Positions 1-6,052 of a DNA stretch of 8,512 nucleotides are shown one piece after another. The stretch spans positions 1-8,512 of the forward strand of contig DATKMY010000081.1 of the NCBI GenBank assembly GCA_035541655.1, given 5' to 3'. The notes below the pieces were generated by a model. That model was not told the origin of the DNA, made no database searches, and was given only the letters and a program-made list of their open reading frames with translations. The DNA is from CAIWHR01 sp035541655 (GTDB lineage: Bacteria > Pseudomonadota > Gammaproteobacteria > Burkholderiales > Casimicrobiaceae). The position numbers and the translations under genes were made by a program. Numbering within the stretch: position 1 is the first letter of the stretch; each line of letters begins with the position of its first letter.

Positions 1-115
1 CAGGGGAGGCAACGCCGCTGCGAACGACCGGCACGATAGATCGCACGGGATGCAATTCAAGCATGCGGCCTACCTCTTCTTCCTCGTGTGCGATGCCCGG
101 TCGAGTAGCGGTCAT
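1..115 (-). CDS. Candidate 5' end of an unidentified gene, running off the left edge
   Basis: An ATG at 113-115 opens a reverse-strand frame that stays open for 38 codons to the window edge; an in-frame TGA lies just upstream at 122-124. The peptide begins MTATRPGIAHEEEVGRM, and I do not recognise it. A second in-frame ATG at 62-64 has a better ribosome site: a purine-rich GAAGAAGAGG ends about 8 bases before it, so that may be the true start. Against it being a gene, only about 59% of third positions are G/C, well below the clear genes here, and an overlapping forward frame (2-190, stop TAA at 188-190) is also open from the edge with higher GC3. The two are mutually exclusive and neither is secure. 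If real, it is the next reverse-strand gene after tRNA-Cys. Sequence beyond the left edge would settle it. Confidence 0.25.
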   Translation of the reverse strand, partial: MTATRPGIAHEEEEVGRMLELHPVRSIVPVVRSGVASP

Positions 116-123
116 CGCTACTC
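103..123 (-). promoter_or_regulatory. 8-bp perfect stem-loop with an ATG in its loop
   Basis: Arms GAGTAGCG and CGCTACTC are perfect inverted repeats around a 5-base loop. Read on the reverse strand the loop is ATGAC, so the candidate start codon at 113-115 sits exactly in the loop. Neither strand has a T run after the stem, so it does not look like an intrinsic terminator. If the left-edge ORF is real, the hairpin could modulate initiation at this ATG or favour the downstream ATG at 62-64. It could equally be a chance dyad or part of a protein-binding site. The pairing is seen directly; any role is inference. Confidence 0.35.
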
Positions 124-185
124 ACTGAAGACTTCGCGTGCTTCGATCGCATTGCTCGCGCCGAGCCAGCAGGGACGCAAAGGAC

Positions 186-216
186 GATAAGAGAGAAGAA
201 CGGCGAGGTGGGCCGC
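186..216 (-). terminator. Weak possible terminator after tRNA-Cys
   Basis: On the reverse strand, 17 bases past the tRNA-Cys CCA end, a 5-bp stem (GCGGC pairing GCCGT, with one G-U) closes a 7-base loop. It is followed by the pyrimidine-rich run TCTTCTCTCTTATC. The stem is short and the T run is interrupted by C, so this is a weak candidate; transcription may instead end by Rho or RNA processing. Confidence 0.3.
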
Positions 217-232
217 TTTTCATAGTAATGTT

Positions 233-306
233 TGGAGGCGGAGGTCGGAATCGAACCGGCGTAGACGGCTTTGCAGGCCGCTGCATGACCACTCTGCCAC
301 CCCGCC
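233..306 (-). tRNA. tRNA-Cys (GCA)
   Basis: A complete 74-base cloverleaf with encoded CCA and discriminator U, as in E. coli tRNA-Cys. The acceptor arm GGCGGGG pairs with CTCCGCC (one G-U at 6-67). The anticodon stem GCGGC/GCCGT encloses loop CTGCAAA, and the GCA anticodon lies at 272-274. The T loop is TTCGATT. The T stem GCCGG/CCGAC contains a C50-A64 mismatch, which is unusual in an otherwise canonical tRNA. It follows tRNA-Gly in the same direction with an 88-base spacer, the same order as glyW-cysT in E. coli. A strong terminator lies in that spacer and I see no clear promoter of its own, so expression probably depends on readthrough or an unrecognised promoter. Confidence 0.97.
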
Positions 307-312
307 CGGGGC

Positions 313-342
313 GTCGGCTGTCGCGCAAGCCGCGCAGCCGAT
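313..342. other. Bulged GC-rich hairpin between the two tRNA genes
   Basis: Outer arms TCGGCTG (314-320) and CAGCCGA (335-341) pair over 7 bp. A single bulged base follows, then CGCG/CGCG pairs for 4 bp around the loop CAAGC; a G-U pair at 313/342 can extend the base. It lies between the tRNA-Gly terminator and the 5' end of tRNA-Cys. No T run follows on either strand, so it is not a classical terminator. It may be an RNA processing or stability element of a dicistronic pre-tRNA, or simple GC-rich complementarity. Confidence 0.45.
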
Positions 343-344
343 CA

Positions 345-386
345 AGCGAAAAGGGAGAGCCGCATTCGATCGCCAGGGCTCTCCCT
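345..386 (-). terminator. Intrinsic terminator after tRNA-Gly
   Basis: On the reverse strand a perfect 10-bp inverted repeat (AGGGAGAGCC at 377-386 pairing with 352-361) encloses a 15-base loop. It is followed at once by TTTTCGCTT, the first T belonging to the stem. The stem starts 8 bases after the CCA end of tRNA-Gly, a typical placement for a tRNA terminator. It lies upstream of tRNA-Cys in the same direction, so it would act as a terminator or partial attenuator that lowers tRNA-Cys output relative to tRNA-Gly. The short U tract suggests termination may be incomplete. Confidence 0.72.
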
Positions 387-394
387 CGAGAAGC

Positions 395-470
395 TGGAGC
401 GGGAAACGAGTCTCGAACTCGCGACCTCAACCTTGGCAAGGTTGCGCTCTACCAACTGAGCTATTCCCGC
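395..470 (-). tRNA. tRNA-Gly (GCC)
   Basis: A complete 76-base tRNA with encoded CCA. The acceptor stem GCGGGAA/TTCCCGC is perfect. The D stem is GCTC/GAGC, the anticodon stem CAACC/GGTTG encloses loop TTGCCAA with the GCC anticodon at 435-437, and the T stem GCGAG/CTCGT (one G-U) closes loop TTCGAGA. The discriminator is U, as expected for bacterial tRNA-Gly. It reads GGC and GGT codons. A consensus promoter sits 15-43 bases upstream and an intrinsic terminator begins 8 bases downstream, so it can form its own short transcription unit. Confidence 0.98.
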
Positions 471-480
471 GCTGTACAGC
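471..480. repeat. 10-bp palindrome in the tRNA-Gly leader
   Basis: GCTGTACAGC is a perfect palindrome lying between the -10 box and the first base of tRNA-Gly, over the expected transcription start. It contains CTGT and ACAG half-sites with no spacer, so it does not match a LexA box, which needs about 8 bases between them. It could be a protein site or chance. Confidence 0.3.
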
Positions 481-485
481 CTTGA

Positions 486-513
486 ATTATAGCGAATTGT
501 TCGGGCCTGTCAA
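486..513 (-). promoter_or_regulatory. Consensus sigma-70 promoter for tRNA-Gly
   Basis: Reading the reverse strand, TTGACA (508-513) and TATAAT (486-491) are both perfect consensus hexamers separated by 16 bases. This stands out in GC-rich surroundings. Transcription would begin near 478-480, giving a leader of about ten bases before tRNA-Gly. The -35 lies 24 bases after the stop codon of the aminotransferase, so the tRNA unit does not need readthrough from that gene. A near-perfect promoter is what one expects for a strongly expressed stable RNA. Confidence 0.82.
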
Positions 514-537
514 AATCGGACGGCGTCCGAGCGAGCT

Positions 538-1755
538 CTAGCGGAGCACCTTGGACACGGCCTCCGCGACGTAATCGACATTGTGCTGGTTGAGCGCGGC
601 GACGCAGATGCGCCCCGTGTCGACCGCGTAGACGCCGAACTCCTCGCGCAGACGCTGCACCTGCGCCTTGGAGAGCCCGGAGTACGAGAACATGCCGCGT
701 TGCCCGAGCATGTAGCGGAAATCCGCGCCGGGCACGCGCTCATGCAGGCGCTCGACGAGCAGCGCGCGCATCAGCTTGATGCGGTTGCGCATCGTCGCGA
801 GCTCTGCCTCCCACAGCGCGCGCAGCTCCGGCGAGCACAGCACCACGGTGACGATCTGGCTGCCATGTGCCGGCGGGCTCGAGTAGTTGGCACGGATGGT
901 GCGCTTCAGCTGCGACAGCACGCGCGCCGCCTCGTCGCGATCGACGGCGACCACCGACAATGCGCCGACGCGCTCGCCGTAGAGCGAGAACGACTTCGAG
1001 AACGAGCTTGCGAGCAGCAACGGACCCGGCGTAGCGACAAACGCGCGAACCACGCTCCCGTCGGCATCGATGCCGTCGGCGAAGCCCTGGTACGCAAGGT
1101 CGAGAAAGGGCACGAGCCCGCGTCCGCGGACAACGTCGACGATTCGCGCCCACTCCGCCGCGCTCGGATCGACGCCCGTCGGATTGTGGCAGCACGCATG
1201 CAGCACGACGATGGAGCCGGCCGCAACCTTCTCCAGCGCGGAGATCATTCCGTTGAAGTCGAGCCCGCGCGTTGCCGCGTCGAAGTACGGATAGTTGTTC
1301 ACCGTGAACCCCGCGCCTTCGAAGAGGGCCCGGTGGTTCTCCCAGCTCGGATCGCTGATCCACACCTGCGCTCCCGGCGCGAAGCGCCGGAGAAAATCGG
1401 CGCCGACCTTGAGCCCGCCGGTGCCGCCCAGCGCCTGCACGGTGACGGCGCGCCCGCTGGTAACGACGTCGCTCTTCGCACCGAACAACAGGTTGCGCAC
1501 TTCGCGGTCGTACGCGGGTATGCCGTCGATCGGCAGATACGAGCGCGGCGCCGCGTTGTCCGTGATCTCGCGCTCGGCGCGCTTGACGCATTCGAGCAGC
1601 GGCACCTTGCCGCCCTCGTCGGTGTAGACGCCGACGCCAAGATTCACTTTGTTCGGGTTCGGATCGGCGTTGAAGGCCTCGGTGACGCCGATGATCGGGT
1701 CGCGCGGCGCGAGCTCGATAGCGGATAGCAGCGAAGGGGCGAAGGGCGCGTTCAT
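538..1755 (-). CDS. tyrB: Aspartate/aromatic amino acid aminotransferase
   Basis: A 405-residue class I PLP-dependent aminotransferase, cytosolic, transferring the amino group between aromatic amino acids or aspartate and 2-oxoglutarate (last step of Tyr/Phe synthesis, or Asp formation). The N-terminal LAPRDPIIGVTEAFNADPN and NLGVGVY block is typical of the AspC/TyrB group. Seen active-site elements: Asn191 in CHNPTG, Asp219 and Tyr222 in LDLAYQGF, the PLP lysine Lys254 in SFSKSFSLYGERVG, phosphate-binding Arg262, and the substrate carboxylate arginine Arg382 in the GRICVAALN block. Length matches the family (about 400). I start at 1755 because the family alignment begins there; a GTG or ATG further upstream (to 1824) would add a 23-residue Arg-rich extension into the promoter region. 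No strong Shine-Dalgarno is visible. It is transcribed divergently from the ABC exporter and is followed by the tRNA-Gly promoter. TyrB versus AspC specificity cannot be told from sequence; the gene symbol follows the usual name for the copy near uvrB in betaproteobacteria. Confidence 0.93.
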   Translation of the reverse strand: MNAPFAPSLLSAIELAPRDPIIGVTEAFNADPNPNKVNLGVGVYTDEGGKVPLLECVKRAEREITDNAAPRSYLPIDGIPAYDREVRNLLFGAKSDVVTSGRAVTVQALGGTGGLKVGADFLRRFAPGAQVWISDPSWENHRALFEGAGFTVNNYPYFDAATRGLDFNGMISALEKVAAGSIVVLHACCHNPTGVDPSAAEWARIVDVVRGRGLVPFLDLAYQGFADGIDADGSVVRAFVATPGPLLLASSFSKSFSLYGERVGALSVVAVDRDEAARVLSQLKRTIRANYSSPPAHGSQIVTVVLCSPELRALWEAELATMRNRIKLMRALLVERLHERVPGADFRYMLGQRGMFSYSGLSKAQVQRLREEFGVYAVDTGRICVAALNQHNVDYVAEAVSKVLR

Positions 1756-1788
1756 CGATGAAGGTCGGGTTGCGGGATGAGCGCGCCC

Positions 1789-1794
1789 ATTGTA
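1789..1794 (-). promoter_or_regulatory. Possible -10 box for the aminotransferase
   Basis: TACAAT on the reverse strand differs from TATAAT by one base and would place a start near 1782, about 27 bases before the aminotransferase ATG. No good -35 hexamer lies 16-18 bases upstream, so it is only a tentative assignment, helped by its being the least GC-rich spot in the divergent spacer. Confidence 0.3.
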
Positions 1795-1817
1795 CCGCGG
1801 CAGCGGCGACCGCGCCC

Positions 1818-1846
1818 TCGACAACGCGCCTTGCCCCGGCTAACGT
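1818..1846 (+). promoter_or_regulatory. Possible promoter for the ABC exporter
   Basis: TCGACA (1818-1823, 5 of 6 to TTGACA) and TAACGT (1841-1846, 3 of 6 to TATAAT) are spaced by 17 bases on the forward strand. This would give a start near 1853 and a leader of about 35 bases before the ATG at 1888. The -10 is poor, so confidence is low. Confidence 0.25.
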
Positions 1847-1887
1847 GCGACGCTTCGCCCGCTCGACGCGCACGCCGACGCATCGTC

Positions 1888-3708
1888 ATGTCGAACATCT
1901 CGTCCACCTCCGGGACCGCGACGCCTGGGCGGCCGATTTCCTCGCTGAGGACGCTCGCGCGGATCGGCCGGTTCGTCCGCCCCTACCGGCGCCAGGTCAT
2001 CTTTGCTGCAATCGCACTCGTCGTTGCCGCTGTCGCCGTGCTGGCCGTCGGCCAGGGCCTCCGAGGCGTCATCGACCACGGATTCTCGGCGGGCGACGCG
2101 CACGAGCTCGACCGGACGCTGGCGCTGATGCTCGGAGTGATCATCGTGATGGCGGCAGCGACCTACACGCGCTTCTATTTCGTGTCGTGGATCGGCGAGC
2201 GCGTCACGGCGGATTTGCGCCGCGCGGTATTCGGCCATCTGCTGACGCTGCCGCCGGGCTTCTTCGAGCTCACGCGGACCGGCGAGGCGATCTCGCGCCT
2301 CACCAACGACACCGCGATGCTCGACACGGTGATCGGGTCGAGCGCCTCGATGGCGATCCGCAACGTTTTGCTGCTGATCGGTGGCCTCGCCATGCTCGCG
2401 GTGACGAGTACGAAGCTCACACTGCTGGTGCTGGCCGGCGTGCCGATCGTCGTCGTTCCCATCGTTCTGTTCGGCCGCCGGGTGAGGAAGCTCGCCCGCG
2501 CCTCTCAGGACCGCATCGGCGACGTCGGCGCGTACGTCGACGAAGCGTTGCACGAGATCCGCACGGTGCAGGCATACGGACACGAGGAGATCGATCGGCG
2601 CGACTTCGGCGCGCGCGTCGAGGCGGCGTTCGCGACGGCGCTCGACCGGATACGCCAGCGGGCGATCCTCGTTGCCACGGTGATCACGCTGGTATTCGGC
2701 GCCGTCGGCGTCATCCTCTGGATCGGCGGGCACGACGTCGTCGCGGGTCGCTTGAGCCCGGGTGCGCTGTCGGCCTTCGTCTTTTATGCGGTGATCGTTG
2801 CTGCCGCGGTCGGCACGATCAGCGAAGTGTTCGGGGAGCTGCAGCGTGCCGCGGGGGCGACGGAACGGCTTTTCGAGCTCCTCGAAGTCGAACCGGAAAT
2901 TCGCGCGCCGGATCGTCCCGTCGCGATGCCGATGCCTGCGCGCGGTACGGTCGGCTTCGAGCGCGTCTCGTTCCGCTATCCGTCCCGCCCCGATTCGGCG
3001 GCGCTCGACGACTTCTCGCTCGACGTCGTTGCGGGCGAGAAAGTCGCGCTCGTCGGACCCTCCGGCGCCGGCAAGACTACGGTATTCCAGCTTTTGTTGC
3101 GTTTCTACGATCCGCAGGCGGGGTCGGTGCGAATCGACGGCGTCGACGTCAAGGCGGCCGAACCGAGCGAGGTGCGCAGCCGCGTGGCCGTCGTTCCGCA
3201 GGAACCGGTGATCTTCGCGGCGAGCGTTCTCGACAACGTCCGCTACGGGCGTCCCGATGCAACCGCGGACGACGTGCGCCGAGCCTGCGAAGCTGCGTAC
3301 GCTGCGGAATTCATTGCCGGGCTTCCGCAAGGCTATGCAAGCAATCTGGGCGAGCGCGGCGTGCGCCTCTCGGGTGGACAGCGGCAGCGGCTTGCGATCG
3401 CGCGCGCCGTTCTCGCCGATCGCCCGATCCTGCTCCTCGACGAGGCGACCAGCGCCCTCGACGCGGAAAGCGAACGCGTCGTTCAGCTCGCGCTCGAGCG
3501 GCTGATGGTCGGACGTACGGTGCTGATCATCGCGCATCGGCTCGCCACCGTGCGGCATGCGGATCGCATTGCCGTGATGGAACGCGGACGGATCGCCGCC
3601 ATCGGCGCGCACGACACGCTGATTGCGCGCAGCGGCCTCTACGCGCGGCTTGCCGCGCTGCAGTTCACCGATGCGGGCCTGCGCGCGGAGGCGGCGGCGG
3701 GCACGTAA
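1888..3708 (+). CDS. ABC exporter half-transporter, MsbA-related (fused permease and ATPase)
   Basis: A 606-residue inner-membrane type IV ABC exporter that should work as a homodimer, using ATP to flip or export a lipid or hydrophobic substrate. Residues 1-30 are a cytosolic N-terminus; hydrophobic segments at about 37-57, 77-99, 157-174, 177-196, 259-280 and 293-312 make the six-helix domain. The nucleotide-binding domain (about 355-590) is intact: Walker A GPSGAGKTT at 390-398, Q-loop Gln438, signature LSGGQ at 494-498, Walker B ILLLDE ending at Glu519, D-loop SALD at 522-525, switch His550. The sequence resembles the MsbA-related exporters of alpha- and betaproteobacteria rather than MsbA proper, so lipid A should not be assumed as substrate. 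I chose the ATG at 1888 because family similarity begins shortly after it; an upstream ATG at 1777 would add 37 Arg-rich residues and leave only 21 bases to the divergent gene. No strong Shine-Dalgarno is visible at either. No adjacent gene hints at a substrate. Confidence 0.92.
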   Translation: MSNISSTSGTATPGRPISSLRTLARIGRFVRPYRRQVIFAAIALVVAAVAVLAVGQGLRGVIDHGFSAGDAHELDRTLALMLGVIIVMAAATYTRFYFVSWIGERVTADLRRAVFGHLLTLPPGFFELTRTGEAISRLTNDTAMLDTVIGSSASMAIRNVLLLIGGLAMLAVTSTKLTLLVLAGVPIVVVPIVLFGRRVRKLARASQDRIGDVGAYVDEALHEIRTVQAYGHEEIDRRDFGARVEAAFATALDRIRQRAILVATVITLVFGAVGVILWIGGHDVVAGRLSPGALSAFVFYAVIVAAAVGTISEVFGELQRAAGATERLFELLEVEPEIRAPDRPVAMPMPARGTVGFERVSFRYPSRPDSAALDDFSLDVVAGEKVALVGPSGAGKTTVFQLLLRFYDPQAGSVRIDGVDVKAAEPSEVRSRVAVVPQEPVIFAASVLDNVRYGRPDATADDVRRACEAAYAAEFIAGLPQGYASNLGERGVRLSGGQRQRLAIARAVLADRPILLLDEATSALDAESERVVQLALERLMVGRTVLIIAHRLATVRHADRIAVMERGRIAAIGAHDTLIARSGLYARLAALQFTDAGLRAEAAAGT

Positions 3709-3871
3709 GCCGCGCAATGGCGATTTCCGCAGGCGGCTCGTCCCGGTCTCCGTGCTCCGATACCGCGAACGACTGCGCGGAGGCAACCGCCCCCCGGGCG
3801 CCGGCTGATGGCCGCTCTGATCCTCCATTGCCGGCGACAGGAACACGCTGCGGCGAGGTCCCGGATCGCAG

Positions 3872-3877
3872 TAAAAT
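3872..3877 (+). promoter_or_regulatory. Possible -10 box for uvrB
   Basis: TAAAAT (5 of 6 to TATAAT) lies 39 bases before the uvrB ATG, giving a leader of roughly 30 bases. No recognisable TTGACA-like hexamer stands 16-18 bases upstream. In the whole 3709-3916 spacer I find no CTGT-N8-ACAG LexA box. The rest of this 208-base gap is GC-rich with no gene or terminator that I can support. Confidence 0.35.
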
Positions 3878-3916
3878 GTCGGGTTCGCCACGTGCGACCC
3901 AAGGCCGCCACCGCTC

Positions 3917-5950
3917 ATGCTCGCCACGTTTCCGGGTAGTCCTTATCAGCTGTTCAAGCCGTTCGAGCCCGCGGGCGACCAGCCCGAAGCGATCGCGCGC
4001 CTCGTCGAGGGGCTCGCCGACGGGCTTGCGGTCCAGACGCTGCTCGGCGTGACGGGGTCCGGCAAGACGTACACGATGGCGAACGTCATTGCGCAGACGG
4101 GGCGGCCGGCGCTCGTCCTCGCGCCGAACAAGACGCTCGCCGCGCAGCTCTACGCGGAGTTCCGCGAATTCTTCCCGAACAACGCCGTCGAGTACTTCGT
4201 CTCCTACTACGACTACTACCAGCCCGAAGCGTACGTTCCGTCGCGGGACCTCTACATCGAGAAGGATAGCCACATCAACGAGCACATCGAGCAGATGCGG
4301 CTCTCGGCGACGAAGGCGATTCTCGAGCGCCCGGATTGCGTGGTCGTCGCGACGGTCTCGGCGATCTATGGCATCGGCGACCCGTCCGAATATCACAACA
4401 TGATCCTGCACGTGAAGGAGGGCGAGCCGATCACGCAGCGCGACGTGATCAAGCGCCTGACCGAGATGCAGTACACGCGCAACGAAGCGGACTTCCGGCG
4501 CGGAACCTTTCGCGTCCGCGGCGAGGTGATCGACGTCTTTCCGGCGGAGCACGCGGAGAACGCCGTTCGGATCGAGATGTTCGACGACACGCTCGAGCAG
4601 CTCCATCTTTTCGATCCGCTCACCGGTCATATCCGGCAGAGGATCTCGCGCTTCACCGTGTTTCCGTCGAGCCACTACGTCACTGGCAGGCAGAAAGTGC
4701 TCGAGGCGATCGAGAAGATCAAGGCCGAGCTGGTCGAGACCAGGAACCGCTTCGTCGAGCAGATGAAGCTCGTCGAGGCGCAGCGCATCGAGCAGCGAAC
4801 GCGCTTCGACCTCGAGATGATGACCGAGATCGGCTTCTGCAAGGGTATCGAGAACTATTCGCGTCACCTCTCGGGGCGCGCGGCGGGCGAGCCGCCGCCG
4901 ACGCTGATCGACTACCTGCCTTCGCGAGCGCTGATGTTCGTCGACGAGAGCCACGTGACGATTCCGCAGGTCGGCGGGATGTATCGCGGCGACCGCGCGC
5001 GCAAGGAGAACCTCGTCAACTATGGCTTCCGGCTGCCGTCGGCGCTCGACAATCGGCCGCTCCGCTTCGACGAGTTCGAGCGGCTCCTGCCGCAGACCAT
5101 GTTCATTTCGGCCACACCGGCCGAGTACGAGCGCGCGCACTCGGGGCAGGTGGTCGAGCAGCTCGTGCGACCCACGGGGCTCGTCGATCCGGGCCTCGAG
5201 GTGCGGCCGGCGCAGACGCAGGTCGACGACCTCCTCTCGGAGATCACGCTGCGCGTCGAGCGCGAGGAGCGCGTGCTCGTGACCACGTTGACCAAACGGA
5301 TGGCCGAGGACCTCACCGACTATCTGAACGAACACGGCGTGCGCGTGCGATACCTGCACTCGGACATCGACACGGTCGAGCGCGTGGAGATCATCCGCGA
5401 CCTGCGGCTCGGCGAGTTCGACGTGCTGGTCGGGATCAACCTGCTGCGCGAGGGTCTCGATATTCCAGAGGTGTCGCTGGTCGCGGTGCTCGACGCCGAC
5501 AAGGAAGGTTTCCTGCGCTCGGAGCGCTCGCTGATCCAGACGATCGGCCGGGCGGCGCGGCACATCAACGGGATGGCGATTCTCTACGCCGACAAGGTGA
5601 CGGATTCGATGCAGGCGGCGATCGACGAAACGACGCGCCGGCGGGATAAGCAGATCGCGTGGAACGAGCGGATGGGAATCACCCCCATCGGCGTGCAGAA
5701 GCGGATCAAGGACCTGATCGACGGCGTCTACGATTCCGACGAAGGGAAGAAGCAGCTCAAGGCGGCGCAGACCCGCGCGAAGTACGAATCGATGCCCGAG
5801 AAGGACATGGAGCGGGAGCTGAGGCGGGTCGAGAAGGAGATGCTCGACGCGGCGCGCAATCTGGAGTTCGAGCGCGCGGCGCAGCTTCGCGATCGGTTGG
5901 CCGAGCTCAAGTCCGCGATGTTCGGCGTCGCGCTGCCGGACGAAGCTTGA
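3917..5950 (+). CDS. uvrB: UvrB, excinuclease ABC subunit B
   Basis: A full-length 677-residue UvrB, the damage-verifying helicase-like subunit of nucleotide excision repair. UvrA2-UvrB loads it on DNA; UvrB then recruits UvrC for dual incision. Seen in order: N-terminal SPYQLFKPFEPAGDQPEAI block; Walker A GVTGSGKT at 44-51; the beta-hairpin region with aromatic residues in YYDYYQPEAYVP at 97-108, which clamps the DNA strand; motif II DESH at 343-346; motif III ISAT at 397-400; motif V GINLLREGLDIPE at about 506-518; motif VI QTIGRAAR at 541-548; and a C-terminal UVR coiled-coil domain at about 627-662 (LEFERAAQLRDRL) that contacts UvrC and UvrA. All key residues look intact and the length is normal. 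The ATG at 3917 gives the usual short N-terminus; the ribosome site is weak (AAGG 13 bases upstream). It lies 208 bases after the ABC exporter and 102 bases before the phosphatase gene; co-transcription with the latter is possible. Confidence 0.99.
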   Translation: MLATFPGSPYQLFKPFEPAGDQPEAIARLVEGLADGLAVQTLLGVTGSGKTYTMANVIAQTGRPALVLAPNKTLAAQLYAEFREFFPNNAVEYFVSYYDYYQPEAYVPSRDLYIEKDSHINEHIEQMRLSATKAILERPDCVVVATVSAIYGIGDPSEYHNMILHVKEGEPITQRDVIKRLTEMQYTRNEADFRRGTFRVRGEVIDVFPAEHAENAVRIEMFDDTLEQLHLFDPLTGHIRQRISRFTVFPSSHYVTGRQKVLEAIEKIKAELVETRNRFVEQMKLVEAQRIEQRTRFDLEMMTEIGFCKGIENYSRHLSGRAAGEPPPTLIDYLPSRALMFVDESHVTIPQVGGMYRGDRARKENLVNYGFRLPSALDNRPLRFDEFERLLPQTMFISATPAEYERAHSGQVVEQLVRPTGLVDPGLEVRPAQTQVDDLLSEITLRVEREERVLVTTLTKRMAEDLTDYLNEHGVRVRYLHSDIDTVERVEIIRDLRLGEFDVLVGINLLREGLDIPEVSLVAVLDADKEGFLRSERSLIQTIGRAARHINGMAILYADKVTDSMQAAIDETTRRRDKQIAWNERMGITPIGVQKRIKDLIDGVYDSDEGKKQLKAAQTRAKYESMPEKDMERELRRVEKEMLDAARNLEFERAAQLRDRLAELKSAMFGVALPDEA

Positions 5951-6052
5951 CGGCCTTTGATCGAGTTCGCGGCGCGTGGCGCAGTCCGGCCGAGCGCCGC
6001 CTGTCAGAAGCCTCTCGGCCCTCGGGCATGGTCCGCGCTGTAAAGTAGCGAG

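Noticed and set aside
2..190. Forward frame open from the left edge to TAA at 188-190, as a possible gene tail
   Set aside because: GC3 is moderately high, but the 62-residue peptide has no recognisable feature, and it overlaps the competing reverse-strand ORF; not supportable as a separate call.
1..232. A third tRNA (a tRNA-Leu follows Gly-Cys in E. coli)
   Set aside because: No T-loop signature, acceptor stem or CCA end occurs left of tRNA-Cys on the reverse strand.
138..485. Open frames on both strands across the tRNA genes
   Set aside because: They read through two clear tRNA genes, a promoter and a terminator, so they are not coding.
583..1728. A 381-codon forward open frame opposite the aminotransferase
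   Set aside because: Antisense shadow; the reverse strand encodes a full aminotransferase with all active-site residues.
1777..1887. N-terminal extension of the ABC exporter from the ATG at 1777
   Set aside because: Arg/Pro-rich, unlike exporter N-termini, and it would start only 21 bases from the divergent aminotransferase ATG, leaving no room for promoters.
1840..3927. A 695-codon reverse-strand open frame antisense to the ABC exporter
   Set aside because: Same GC-driven antisense effect; the forward frame holds every ABC motif intact.
1758..4052. A 764-codon forward frame overlapping the ABC exporter and the start of uvrB
   Set aside because: Arg/Ala-rich out-of-frame translation of the ABC gene with no domain of its own.
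5988..6020. GGCCGAG/CTCGGCC inverted repeat after uvrB as a terminator
   Set aside because: Seven-bp stem with a 19-base loop and no T run; likely chance at this GC.
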